Positions 1 through 10,288 of a stretch of 64,000 bases of DNA are shown here, piece by piece (positions within the stretch are counted from its first letter, which is position 1; each line of letters begins with the position of its first letter). The DNA is from Athripsodes cinereus (Eukaryota; Arthropoda; Insecta; Trichoptera; Leptoceridae): NCBI GenBank assembly GCA_947579605.1, contig OX388307.1, positions 23,723,237 to 23,787,236 on the forward strand, written 5' to 3'. The notes under the pieces are model-generated. The model had not been told where the DNA came from. It made no database searches and worked only from the letters and a program-made list of their open reading frames with translations. A program made the position numbers and the translations under genes.

Positions 1-311
1 GTTGACTATGGATGAGTGTGATCAATTGGAATGATTAATCTGGAGTAGTTCAAAAATATGTTTGACATCTACACTTCTAGTAAGTTAAAAATCCAGTTCC
101 CGACATCCAATTGTGTCAAAAAATTCATAACACAAAATGCTATTAAAAATGTATAAACTAAATATACAAAAGTAAGTCCCACATAAGAAAGGATCCAGTT
201 TTGACAGAACTCATTGAGTTGGAAGGCCCCAGTGTCAAATATAGTTTTCTATGGAGGAAAGTAGCTACAATATTATTTGGATTTTTTGGCAAAATATTTT
301 TTTCTTTTTTT
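1..311. other. No recognisable feature
   Basis: AT-rich DNA without an ORF that I can tie to a family. A 63-codon open frame at 201-392 on the plus strand has no recognisable motif and runs into low-complexity sequence. The remaining GatC exon(s), expected to the left of 1045 on the minus strand, were looked for here and not found. Confidence 0.5.
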
Positions 312-475
312 ATTTGCAAAAATAAAATAAAATCTAATTCGAATATAAACTTAAGGAAATTTGTATTCGAAGTAGATTTAAGGCAAAAATAAAATCTACT
401 TCGAATATAAACATTATTATTGACGGAATTTGTATTTGAATTAGATTTTATTTCGCCGCTTTTATTTTATTTTAG
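312..475. repeat. Dispersed repeat shared with 57.9-58.1 kb
   Basis: The segment carries several copies, in both orientations, of the motif AATCTAATTCGAATA and close variants, next to runs of AAAATAAAAT. The same motif set recurs at 57930-58100 inside a TA-flanked inverted-repeat element. The stretch 560-625 (AAAATAATTCTACAT, then ACTTTTTCT) also matches 58205-58265. This is probably the decayed end of the same DNA element family. Confidence 0.5.
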
Positions 476-628
476 TGCTTGCTAAACCACAAAAAGAAAA
501 AATAATGGGAAAAAGCGTTGCCGGTGTCGAAAAACTTCATGCCCAAAAATAAATAAACGTGATGACAAAAAAATAATTCTACATAGGTATGGTTACAATT
601 TTGTGAATACTACTTTTTCTATGAAAAG

Positions 629-981
629 CAGCGTTGCCAGACGTATGGTAATTACCGTATTTGTACGGTAATTTCATTCCCCGTACGGTAATAATTTTAA
701 CAAATTACCGTACGACTAACATATTGACATAAACAATCATCGGTACAAATACCCGTTACATTGTTAAAAAAGGTACTGTGTGAGAAATATTCATTAAGAA
801 AACCGAAGAGTTTTTGAAATATTCCAAATTCCTATACCATTTCAAAAATTTGGCAACGGGGGGGTAGAAATACCCCTTACATTTTGAAAAGGTACTGTTA
901 TATTTCCGATGTGTACGGTAATTGTACGGTATTTTTTTTATCGAAGTAAGGTAATTTTGGCAACACAATCTGGCAACCCTG
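629..981. mobile_element. hAT-type non-autonomous element (353 bp)
   Basis: Terminal inverted repeats CAGCGTTGCCAGA (left) and CAGGGTTGCCAGA (right end, reversed) bound a non-coding 353-bp segment. The 8-bp direct repeat ATGAAAAG flanks it exactly (621-628 and 982-989). An 8-bp duplication together with CAG...CTG termini is typical of the hAT superfamily. Inside are many GTACGGTAA/TTACCGTAC motifs in both orientations. It ends 63 bp from the end of the GatC exon, inside that gene's intron or 3' side. No transposase remains. Confidence 0.82.
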
Positions 982-1044
982 ATGAAAAGTCACATTTGAC
1001 AACACTGGGGCCTACCAACTAAGATAGTTCCGTTTTGACCTAAC

Positions 1045-1355
1045 CTATCTTCCAAGACTGTGTACATAGGCTCCACGTTCTGGGTGTTAATATTCCGTAT
1101 CCTATCCGCAAACTCTATAGCATCTTCTAATGTTCTTATTCCATCTTTATTGGCACATGCAACCAATGACAATTGTTCGAGTATGCTTATGGTTGATTCA
1201 TCAACTTTATCAGGTGGTGGCTGGTGAGGAACTTCAAAAGTATTATGTTTAATTTTGGTTTGAAATTGGAAATCTTTCTTATCACCATGCATACTATTAA
1301 AATACCTCAAATTTTGAGGGAACTTTTTTCCACATTTGAATAAAATTCTAAACAT
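1045..1355 (-). CDS. GatC: GatC, mitochondrial Glu-tRNA(Gln) amidotransferase subunit C, first coding exon
   Basis: This exon encodes the N-terminal about 103 residues of the GatC subunit of the GatCAB amidotransferase, which converts Glu-tRNA(Gln) to Gln-tRNA(Gln) in mitochondria. The hallmark is a C-terminal stretch with VDESTISILEQLSLV, then LEDAIEFADRI, then VEPMYTVLEDR. It closely follows the family pattern of a helix, the FAD(Q/R)I helix and the VEPLxSVLEDR turn. I chose the ATG at 1353-1355 because it starts a basic, Phe/Leu-rich mitochondrial presequence (MFRILFKCGKKF). A longer in-frame start at 1424 adds 23 residues that look like 5' UTR. The exon ends in phase 2 at a plausible donor (AG|GTTAGG on the minus strand). 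The next exon is not visible, so the gene is partial. Confidence 0.85.
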
Positions 1356-1429
1356 GTCACCTGCAATTAGCGAAATATTAATTAAGACAATACATTTTCT
1401 CTGACAGATAATTTTAAATTCCAAATTTG

Positions 1430-2760
1430 CATTAAATAATTGTTTGATTTAAATATTCTCCGACAACTGCAGTACATTCATTGATTTAATACGTGAACAA
1501 ATTAGATCAATGAGTACAATATAATTAAAGAGCTGACAACTATTTTCTAGTTTCAAATAATATAGGCCGCACGTATTTCCACGGCCACAGATAATAGAAA
1601 GAAATTACCTTTTTTCTTTTTTTTTCCATGGTGTTGCAATATAAAAAAAATAATAGAAATGAAATTGTAACACTGGTTTTTCTAATAATGCACTTTAAAA
1701 ATTAGAATTCACTAAAAATAACAGGGAAAATAAATAATACCCCAATAATAATAGTTTATAACTAGAAATTATACGAGCGGACTCGGGGCACATAATATCT
1801 CCACAACGACCGGATATTGAGGGGAGTGGCCAAATAGAGGGGAGTGGTCATCTGTCATTTCGTTTCGCGTTTGTTGATGTGTGGTTGTCGTTCTCTTCTC
1901 GTCGTCACGCAATAGCATAGAGTATAATAATAGTATATTAAAACGCAATAGTCTCACTGTAATTCGCAGAATATTGCATAAAGCTTTGTACCTGCTAAGT
2001 CATAAAAGAAAACAAAAAAAAAACATAACGAATGTCAAACTTCCATATTTATTTCGTATGTTAAATCAACCTGCTGGCTACCTCACTTGCGGGATATTAT
2101 GCCGTACGTTTGTTACAGATATCGCTCTACGGTCAACGGATATGAATGGAGTAATTCTGTTTTGAGGATGCAGATTTTAAAATGATGTGAATGAAGATGT
2201 TTATATTGATATTAAAAAAAATACATAATATATCGCACAAATTGATTCGCCCGGGCCCCGCAAAAGTCAAGACTATTACTTTCCTATAGGTAGTACTTGT
2301 GATTTTAGTAAAAAAAAATTTTTTTTGAAAATTTGTACCACGATTGATGGCTGGAAAAAAATCCCGGAGAAAAAAATATTAAACTTATTTGAAAGTAAGA
2401 TAACAATGTTGTAATTTTAGGATTTTTGACGGTTTTGTTAACATATTTTGTAAACTGTTTCCTCCTGCGAATATTGTAATAATAAAAATAAATATTAATT
2501 ACTATTTTTAAGGCAGTAATTACTCTCTGGAGCACAGGGCAGAAACGAGCCTCCTCTGTGCCAATTGAGTCACCTCTGTACATGTTGGAGTACCTACACC
2601 AAAGATATTAGAGCAAATATTAAATCTCATTTTTATTTTTCACATGAAAATAGCAATCACTCTTCGATTCGACTCGCTGTGTATTGCTTTTGTCATGCTT
2701 TTGTGTCAATTTCATAGTCATTTTTATTTCAATATAATAATTATATCAATATAATATATT
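1430..2760. other. Upstream region of GatC; nothing else recognised
   Basis: AT-rich spacer upstream of the minus-strand GatC exon. Around 1790-1880 there is a somewhat GC-richer patch with the short tandem GAGGGGAGTGG (two copies near 1820-1850), which could belong to a promoter; no TATA or initiator can be argued. ORFs here have no family signature. A gene-like phrase CTGGCTACCTCACTTG near 2070 is the tail of a dispersed repeat that recurs at 5547, 19680 and 37525. Confidence 0.4.
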
Positions 2761-2852
2761 AATCATTGGAATAGTTTGCCACCTGAGCTGGTTGAGTCTT
2801 CAGATTTGAACAGCTTCAAGAATTTATATGATTCATTGAAGTTGTTATAATT
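2761..2852 (+). pseudogene. LINE reverse-transcriptase C-terminal scrap
   Basis: The plus strand encodes WNSLPPELVESSDLNSFK followed shortly by a stop, which is the standard last element of many non-LTR retrotransposon polymerases (W-N-x-L-P ... L-x-x-F-K). Nothing upstream extends it, so it is a 5'-truncated relic. It differs from the CR1-like copies elsewhere in the window. Confidence 0.55.
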
Positions 2853-2906
2853 TTGTTGGCCTGATAGTTGTTATTGTGACAGTAGTGTTGAGATCAGACA
2901 TATCAG

Positions 2907-2923
2907 CTAACCTAACCTAACCT
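2907..2923. repeat. Short interstitial telomere-like repeat (CCTAA)
   Basis: Three consecutive CTAAC/CCTAA units, the complement of the insect telomere repeat TTAGG. The run is only about 17 bp, so chance or a LINE tail cannot be excluded. Confidence 0.4.
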
Positions 2924-3611
2924 GATAACAAACTATAAAAATAATAATGATTTTTATTTAATTCTGTATGTTTAATTATTTTTTTGTTGGCTGTAATTTT
3001 TATATAATATTATTTATAATTATCATAGCTTTATAATAACTCGTCCGTTATTAGGTTATTTTTTATGAATTATTCCTATGTACCTAAGTACCATGAATTG
3101 GCGAACATGCATTATTTATTCTCTTATAAGATATTTCTTCAATTAAATTATCTTAAAGCCTTCTTTCTTCATACATCTTCGATCTCTGCATTTTGGGAGA
3201 TATAATGGGAAGGAAAAATTACCCAAAGTTCCCCAATGAAAGAAAGTTCAAAACCCAGTTGTTCAGGATCCTTACGGTGGTTTTCCCACAAAATGGTGCA
3301 TTTATTTTAAAACAAGTTGTATATTTTCAAATATATTTTATTATAATTATTATTATAGATAGCTAGTTGAAATAAGTAAATTTATCTAAATAATTAAAAA
3401 GATATTTGTTTGAAATGTTCTAGGTGTTGTTATTTTTTTTAGTCATATCTAGATATCAAAGAAAATAATGAATTTTACTTTTCCAAGATTTTAATGTAAA
3501 AATACAGCAAATATCATCATTATTATTTTTTATGAAGATAATTTATATCTTCAAAAATAATGCAAAATATTTCGAGGCAGTCTTTATTATTCTGAAACTA
3601 GTCAAAGTTTT

Positions 3612-3697
3612 ATGTGATTGAAACAAGTGTTTCTTTCTACTATAGATTCTACTATATGTAGGTCTATAGTTGAAAGAAACACGTGTTTCAATTACAT
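3612..3697. repeat. Inverted repeat, 35-bp arms
   Basis: Left arm 3612-3646 and right arm 3663-3697 are complementary with about three mismatches around a 16-nt loop. The arms contain TTGAAACA and GTTTCTTTC. Size and structure suit a tiny foldback element or a hairpin transcript; no coding sequence is present. Confidence 0.6.
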
Positions 3698-3817
3698 AAT
3701 TATGGAGTTCTACTACGTGTGCACCGACACAATTAATAAATTAGAGAAAGTTTGTTCGTTAACGAAAATATGCGATTGTTAAGGCTTACTATCTGAATAG
3801 GTGATATTAATAGGGAT

Positions 3818-4112
3818 CACTTCTGAGCTCTGTGTTCTCAAAACACCTGCAAGTAGACCTCTACGCTCAGCTAAGACATCCACCAATATGCTGGATGAAA
3901 ACAACAGAGCAAACAAGTCCTGCTTCTATGAAAGGGCTTTTGGCGTCGCAGGACCCGTCATTTGGAACCGACCCCCCGAGGACCTCCGTAAAAACCAGCC
4001 GATAACAACGTTCAGGAGCAAGTTGTAGACATTGCTCTTCTTACATAGTTTTCCACGCCCAATGGATGGATGGATGCTCCATTAAACGGCGCCGAATAAA
4101 TCATCCAACATA
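3818..4112 (+). pseudogene. CR1-like LINE 3' fragment
   Basis: A 5'-truncated non-LTR fragment. The frame encodes the end of the polymerase ORF, with SELCVLKTPASRPLRSA, then CFYERAFGVAGPVIWNR and LRKNQPITTFRSKL, after which a TAG interrupts the usual KTSLFQHSF ending. The 3' end has the family signature ATTAAACGGCGCCG then AATAAATCATCCAA. The same family occurs at 5605, 10741, 11580 and 16605, so this is a dispersed multi-copy element. Confidence 0.75.
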
Positions 4113-4394
4113 TAAACATCGAAACAGTTATTCAAATGTAGAGAGGATACCTTCAAAATTCGGAATAATGCTATATTGATGGTTCTAATGATCACAAATA
4201 TCTTCAAGTTAATGAAATGTAATGCGTTAATCACACAAAAATGCAGTAAAATCTTAAAAATAAAGTGTATAAGGTTGTATTTGGGCTCCTCCCCGTGCCT
4301 TTATCCTTCATTTTATAGTATTTATTAGAGGAAACATGACACATATTTATAATGTTCTACTTAGGACTAAGAATGTAATTAGTTATAATTAAAT

Positions 4395-4556
4395 TTAGTA
4401 TTAGGTAACTGTTCACATTTAGTATTAATTACACATTGTCAACATAGTATCACACATTATTTTGGTTAGCTGGAAGATATTGCCTCCAGGCAATAAGCTC
4501 GCCAATTGCTCATGATTTTTTTTTCTGATCAATAAAGTGTTCTTATTATTATAACA
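4395..4556 (+). mobile_element. LINE 3' UTR fragment (plus)
   Basis: The stretch GTTAGCTGGAAGATATTGCC, a short inverted pair (GCCTCCAGGC), GCTCGCC, an AATAAA signal and a terminal TTATTATTAT run match the 3' untranslated end of the LINE at 62520-62655 in layout. No ORF survives here. Confidence 0.5.
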
Positions 4557-4568
4557 AAACCCAGATAT

Positions 4569-4700
4569 ATAATAATAATAAACTTTATTGTACAAAATAT
4601 TTAAACAAAAATAATTAGATTACTTACAACATTGTATATACAAATAATGGTATGCACAATGGGCGAGCTTATTTATTATTTATATATCTTTTTAAAAAAG
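4569..4700 (-). mobile_element. LINE 3' end fragment (minus)
   Basis: Begins with ATAATAATAATAAACTTTATTG, the reverse complement of a LINE tail with CAATAAAGT and TTATTAT. Similar minus-strand tails occur at 8335-8480 and 45058-45137. It lies head to head with the plus-strand tail at 4395-4556. Confidence 0.45.
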
Positions 4701-5047
4701 GAAAAAAAACTTTTACACAAATTTATCCACTATTACTTAAGTATTTAAATTTGTGTCAAAGGCAATAATTAATGTATGAGTATGAAATGACAATAGATAC
4801 AGAGAAATAATCTGAAATAGAAAGATTAATTGTTTTTGACAGTTTTTATAAACAAAAAGAGATGTATCTCAGTACTTAGCAACTCTCCGTTATAAAAACT
4901 TGTGCATTGTAAAAATCTTAAAAACGATATTATGAATAAAATACCAAGCAGACGGAAGACAATGATGACAATAAAAAAAGAACGAATATGAAAAAAATAA
5001 ATGAAACACTAATAATTATTGAATTTTGTTAGTATTTATTTATTAGA

Positions 5048-5139
5048 TACTTTATTTAAAGTGAATCGAGTTTCAACATGTAATGTTGAGTCTGACAAAG
5101 TCATTACATGTCGAAACTCGAGTCACTTTAAATAAAGTA
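5048..5139. repeat. Inverted repeat, 38-bp arms
   Basis: Arms 5048-5085 and 5102-5139 are complementary with about two mismatches and a 16-nt loop. The arms start with TACTTTATTTAAAGTGA and end at CATTACATG. The sequence has a Penelope-like flavour (GAAACTCG) but lacks a complete ribozyme core. Confidence 0.6.
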
Positions 5140-5192
5140 GGTACATGTAAAATCATTAATAATATATTATTTATTTGTGAATAATAATTATG

Positions 5193-5415
5193 TTATTGTT
5201 AAATGCAGTAGCGAAGGATGACTTATTCGTTATGGTTATCGAAGTTTTCTCAAGACATAATTCACTCGATTGCGGGTGCATTGCCGTAAAATGAAATAAA
5301 TAAGAAGTTTTCTCTTTTTGTGGTTACGCAATTTAGAGATCACCAAAAAATGGTCACCCAATACCATTCATAAAGCCATTGTAAAACTATTACTAAAAAA
5401 TAATGTATTATTTTA
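5193..5415. repeat. Dispersed repeat, second copy at 14070-14225
   Basis: TTGTTAAATGCAGTAGCGAA and following sequence, including TTTAGAGATCAC and TAAAGCCATTGTAAAACTA, is repeated in the same orientation at 14070-14225. A short inverted piece (GGCAATGCACCCGCAATC) recurs at 6713-6730. Family unknown and non-coding. Confidence 0.6.
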
Positions 5416-5604
5416 TGTTGTATTTAGTACCTATATTTGTTTTTAGTACCTATAATTGAAATTGACATATTGCCATTCATCATGAACGTCTTATTTTTTG
5501 TTGGTACGGAGAGGACGGCTTGAATGCTTGTTACATGCGACTGATCTGCTGGCTACCCCACTTGTGGGTTATGCCGTGATGGTGTTGTATGTATGTGTGT
5601 ATGT

Positions 5605-5795
5605 TGGATGATTTATTCGGCGCCGTTTAATGGAGCATCCATCTCCAGAGCGCGGGAAACTGTGTTGGAAGAGCGATGTCTTCAATACTTGCTCCTGAAC
5701 GTTGTTATCGGTTGGTTTTTACGGAGGTTCTCGTGGAGTCGGTTCTAGATGACGGGTCCTGCGACGCCAAAAGCCCTATCATAGAAGCAGGACTT
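5605..5795 (-). pseudogene. CR1-like LINE 3' fragment
   Basis: Reverse-strand copy of the family at 3818-4112. The left edge is the 3' end (TTGGATGATTTATTCGGCGC) and the minus strand encodes the degraded polymerase end (FYDRAFGVAGPVI-type residues). It is truncated at about 190 bp and flanked on the right by unrelated AT-rich DNA. Confidence 0.7.
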
Positions 5796-5886
5796 GTTTA
5801 TTCATTTTATTATTTATTTCATGCAGTTATATACAATACCAGCTGTCAATTAATACATACCTACATTGTCATTAATACTATATACA

Positions 5887-6112
5887 AATTAATTAAAATA
5901 AAACACTTATTTGTAGTATATCCACGGTGACTTTTTATTGGACGCGAGCCGGCTTTCAAGAGCTTCCGCTCTCATCATCAGGCTGGCGAAAAGTTTCGCT
6001 TCGCACTTTTCGCCAGCCTGATGATGAGAGCGGAAGCTCTTGAAAGCCGGCTCGCGTCCAATAAAAAGTCACAGTGGATATACTACAAATAAGTGTTTTA
6101 TTTTAATTAATT
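5887..6112. mobile_element. Penelope-like terminal palindrome with hammerhead-like core
   Basis: Two 108-bp arms (5887-5994 and 6005-6112) are inverted copies with a single mismatch around a 10-nt loop. In the right arm CTGATGA (6018-6024) is followed by a perfect 6-bp hairpin (GAGAGC, loop GGAA, GCTCTT), GAAA (6042-6045) and GTC (6056-6058). This order is the conserved hammerhead ribozyme core, and hammerheads are documented in the terminal repeats of Penelope-like elements. The left arm carries the same core on the other strand. No Penelope coding sequence is attached. Ribozyme activity is inferred, since stem I is not obvious. Confidence 0.65.
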
Positions 6113-7404
6113 CAACATGAATTTCCACCAAGTACCGTCGGTTGAAAATATCAACTCTATATACAAATAGTTATTGTACCTCATGAGGACAAGTCCTGTG
6201 TAGAGGTATTATACAATACAAAATACTTAATAATAATACAGATTCCAGAAATAGAAACAGATCTAAAATTTAAATAGTAATTACATAAAAAAACACCAAA
6301 CAGAACAAAATACAGTATTATTTTACTAATGAATGTGCACATGTAAATATGTTTAAGTAGGTAAATATATTATAATACCCACATTTAATATGTCGCTTTT
6401 TTTTCTCACATTTTTTTCATTCCCACAACACTGAAAAAAAATATCTCAACCCAGTCAATACTTATAGATTGTGTGAAAGATTTATTATGTCAGTTATTAT
6501 TATTATTTAAACATCACCTTGCACTGAGATGACTGAGATCATAACAGCTTTTGGCCAAGGCAGTCTCAAAAGGAAAAAATGAAAAAACAAAAGATATCAT
6601 AAAAAAAAACAGAATCAAAGGAGAATCTCTATCCTGGCGATAGAGTCATTACAAAAACATTTTTTTTGCTGTAGAATTAGTACCTATAATAATGTGACTA
6701 TTCTTATTTTACGGCAATGCACCCGCAATCCAGTGAATTATGAATGTGACTATAGACATTAAAAAAAACAATGCTTACTAACAAAATTTTGAAGAAGTCA
6801 TCACAGCTGGAATTCATAAAATATAAATTAATACTGAACTCAAAAAGTCAAAACAGCTGAAATGTGTTGGTGATTTTAAGGGCCCTAAAGGACTGTCTTC
6901 GTATGACTCATTTATTATTTTTATTTGTTTAGCTATGTACATAATCATTTTGTATTCATAATATTTTTTACCTTCATACAGTGGCGAAACTAAAGGGTGG
7001 CAGGGCTGGCTAAATGCCACGAGACCCCAGTCCGAAAGGCCATTTTTAATCAAATTTAGTAAAAACTAAACATTTTATATACCTAAGTACTTTAAATTAA
7101 AGTTTAACACAACTAAAGACCATACACAGGATATTCGGAGTTATCACAGGTTAGGGAATATGGTGGGAAATGCTATTGATATAATATTTGCCGATAACTT
7201 CCTCAAATTTAAAACTGACGTTGTAAAGTTTTTCAGACATTGGGCAGTCGACTCTTATTTTCTTTGTTACCATTTGTATATCATAGTTATTTCATTCGGA
7301 ACTTGTGACTTATTTAATTATTATTGTTGACTTCTATTCATTTTAACCATTATAGTTTAGTCTTTATTTTTTTCAAATGTTTATAATCATATTAATATAA
7401 TTAT
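6113..7404. other. AT-rich spacer, nothing recognised
   Basis: No ORF with a family signature and no clear repeat apart from a short inverted match to 5270-5290 at 6713-6735. The 79-codon minus-strand frame near 6814-7053 has no recognisable motif. Confidence 0.5.
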
Positions 7405-7660
7405 AAGAAGATATATATATTTGGCTGAGAGGATAAGTGCTCGGAGACGTGGACGTCCTAGGATTAAATGGCAAGATCATTTAAATCAAATCCTACAGGA
7501 CGGTCACGTGTTGAGCACATTGAACAGGAGAGCATGCATGAGGAATTGTATGACAGTGACGGAAGCGAAAGATGTATGCAAGGATAGAAGGAAGTGGCAC
7601 TCAATCCTTTCTGCCTACCCCGCAAAGGAAGCGACGTGATGGTATGTATGTATGTAATAT
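7405..7660 (+). pseudogene. RTE-like LINE C-terminal fragment
   Basis: The plus strand encodes AERISARRRGRPRIKWQDHL, then ILQDGHVLSTLNRRACMRN, EAKDVCKDRRKWHS and ILSAYPAKEAT. This is the conserved last ORF segment of a non-LTR family also seen at 9945, 12738, 13075, 16143, 17095, 52404 and 56575 (consensus RxRGRPRxxW-DHxxQIL-DG, then M-RN, then CKDR-W-S). It ends with the 3' signature GCCTACCCCGC...GTGATGGTATGTATG. The copy is 5'-truncated. Confidence 0.72.
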
Positions 7661-9169
7661 AATTATTTTCCTTTATTGCAGTTAGCAGTTTAATTTTTTT
7701 TCTCACTTAATATCCTTTTATTATTTCATAAATACATTATTCCTATTATTTTGATTATTCATGTTCAACTTTGTCTTACATGTCCTATTCATTATTGTAT
7801 TATTCCTACTACCGTTATGGATTTTATTTATTTATTTCACAATTTTGTTCAGTTTTTATTTTATTTTTATTCAATTAATCTTAAATAAATATACTTTTAA
7901 TTTCCTGTTATTGCTACATTTTTCATTGTTTTACTTAGTTATTATTGTTTTTAATTGTCAGACTTTTATTGATTAATCTTACTCAATATTTTATCGTTAA
8001 TTACCTACTGACAACTTTATAATTTTATATAATTTGAATTTAATTATCACCATATACATAAATTTATTTCTTAAAGTTTTTTTGTTTACCGTTGGTCTGT
8101 TGGTGCTATAAATTTATTGTTTCATCTTTTTTTTATGTCACTGTTAATTTTTATATTAGTATAATTGTATCTAAACACGTAAAAGGCTTGTGCCATGTGT
8201 TTTTGTAAAATAAAATACCACAGTAAGTACCGGATACTTAATGATTCGAGTAAATATTCTTTTGGAAAACCGAAGAGTTTTTGAAGTATTTCAAATTTCT
8301 ATATCGTTTTTGTAATATTTGTATTATTTTATTTTATTTATTTATTTATTCTTTTTGCACATCATCATTACAAATATCAATGTTAACAAAATAATATAAA
8401 ATTTTAAAAACTATAGGACGATGTGCAGTGGCGAGATTATCACTATAAAATGATTTCTTCCATCTAACCACGACACATTGACATAAAACTAGTAAAAACA
8501 AATTTACTTACAAAAAAATATACAAAATATTAAAACACAACAAAAGAAAATTATTGTATTATGTGTTATGTATTATGTACACGTGTAGAAAGTACAAATT
8601 TTGATACAGGGCCCGTCTAATGCAGGCTACGCCACTGAATACTACCTATGCTTTTGGAAATAAGAATAAAAAGTAAGTACCGGATACTAAAATTTATTAG
8701 AAAATTTATTAGATATTTAAGTACACAAAATAATAGATAAACTGTTGGGTAACTACTTAAGTAATTTATTAAAATTTAATTAAAAGTAACGATTTATTTT
8801 TACTTTCGGGGCCCACCCAATGAATTTGCCACCGGCTTCAGATGATATAGCTACGTCACTGCCTACATATTAAGTTTTATTTAAATTATTATATTTTTTT
8901 CATCAATTTATATGGGTGCAGCTTCAAACTGTATTTTACCAAATTCGTCTGTCAAATTGTTATTTTTCAATTCTTGTTCAACATGTAAAAGGCTCTGTCG
9001 TATAAAAGTGAATAAATACAAATTAAAAATAATTTCATACAATTGTATGTATTCCCTTCTTATTTCTCTACTTACTTTTAATTCTATGGCTGGGGCCAAC
9101 ATTTGGATATATATGTAAGTAGGTATGTATTCATGTGTTAAGTAACTACAGTATTATTATTATTATTTG
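7661..9169. other. AT-rich spacer with repeat scraps
   Basis: Mostly T-rich, low-complexity DNA. At 8258-8300 a 40-bp piece (AAAACCGAAGAGTTTTTGAA) matches the interior of the hAT-type element at 797-845. At 8335-8480 a minus-strand LINE tail resembles those at 4569 and 45058 (TTATTTATT, then GATGTGCAGTGGCGAGATTA). I support no gene. Confidence 0.5.
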
Positions 9170-9832
9170 GATGATTTGTAAAGCGCCGTTTTGTGAAAAA
9201 AATCCACCTCAAGGGCGCTCTTTACTAACTAAGGTTGTGCCTGGATTATTCCGTGAGATTTCTTGAATAGATAAGTCTTCAGTTGGTTCTTGAAACGAGA
9301 TAAGTCCTGCGTTTCTCTGATCATTTGTGGAAGCCTGTTCCAGACTACAGGTGCAGATATTGCAAAAGCACGCTCCACGTACACTGGTTTCGATACAGTA
9401 CTGGTCACCTCCAATTTAGTTGTAATATCTTGACAAGACCTAAGTGTTGTCTGTCTATGACTTAACGCCTGTCTACCGCAGAGTTCCATGATATATTCTG
9501 GGGCCATAGCATGAAGTGCCTTAAATACTGTCAAACACACTTTAAATTCGACTCTCTCCGGACATCTGAGCCAGTGAAGAGATTGAAGGGTGGCAGATGT
9601 GTGTGAAGAGCGATTCAGTTGATAAATGAAGCGTGCAGCCGCATTAAAAACGGACTGAATCCTCTGGAGTTGATATTGTGGCAGATTTGCGAGGATGCCA
9701 TTGCAGTAATCCAATCGTGATACGACGAATGAGTTAATTATGGTTTTAGCTCCGTCGGTTGATATATTTTTCCTTATGTTCTTGAGCTGCCTTAAAGTAT
9801 AGAAACCACTACTACACAGTACTACCAAAACA
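9170..9832 (-). pseudogene. CR1-like LINE fragment, second subfamily
   Basis: A 199-codon open frame (9229-9828) encodes the polymerase thumb and C-terminal region: SFVVSRLDYCNGILANLP, then NAAARFIY, LHWLRCPERVEFKVCLTV and APVVWNRLPQMIRETQDL, ending in LKTYLFKKSHG. The left edge is the 3' end, TTATTATTATTTGGATGATT then GCGCCGTTTTGTG. The terminus has CAAAACGGCGCTTTACA rather than the GGCGCCGAATAAA of the other subfamily. The palm with YADD is missing, so the copy is 5'-truncated. No stop breaks the remaining frame, so it may be young. Confidence 0.82.
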
Positions 9833-9944
9833 TTACTTAAGTAGGCAGGTACTTACAATTTATGCTACGTACCTACCTTATCTAATATGGGGTAGATAAT
9901 TTTGTTTATCTAAATTCTCTTGAAATCAATACTACTACTATACT

Positions 9945-10280
9945 ATACTAAAAAAAAAAAAAAAAAAAAAAAAAAATACTATACCCTCAAGCCATGTGGC
10001 AGAGAGAACAGAACGCCATGTTGATCTATCCTTACATAATTCTTTCGCTTCCTTTACATTCATGACGTTTCTCATACGTGCATGCCAATTTCTCTTACTT
10101 AACACACGACCATCCTTGAGAATTTGATCCACGTGGTCAAACTTCGTAGTTCTTGGACGTCCGCGTTTTCTCACACCTCCTCTTTCAGATAAATACTCCC
10201 TCTTCGTCATCCTTTCATCGTCCATTCGCTCTACATGTCCAAACCATCGTAGTTTATTTATACGCATTCTATCAACAACA
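9945..10280 (-). pseudogene. RTE-like LINE C-terminal fragment
   Basis: The minus strand encodes MRINKLRWFGHVERMDDERM, then RKRGRPRTTKFDHVDQILKDG, RARMRNVMNVKEAKELCKDR and STWRSVLSAT. It is the best-preserved copy of this family's tail in the window. A 26-bp A run at 9951-9976 (plus strand) sits at the 3' end inside a TATACTA run. The right end (5') is cut next to the hAT-type element at 10289. Confidence 0.78.
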
Positions 10281-10288
10281 CTCTAGAC

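Noticed and set aside
2907..2923. A telomere or chromosome-end fusion site
   Set aside because: Only three units of the CCTAA motif; too short to mean more than a chance or LINE-tail repeat.
5887..6112. An intrinsic transcription terminator
   Set aside because: The hairpin is far too long, the context is eukaryotic, and the sequence matches a Penelope-type terminal repeat with a ribozyme core.
7761..7976. A 71-codon hydrophobic, membrane-like ORF
   Set aside because: It is a by-product of T-rich low-complexity DNA, which always translates to Phe/Leu/Ile runs.
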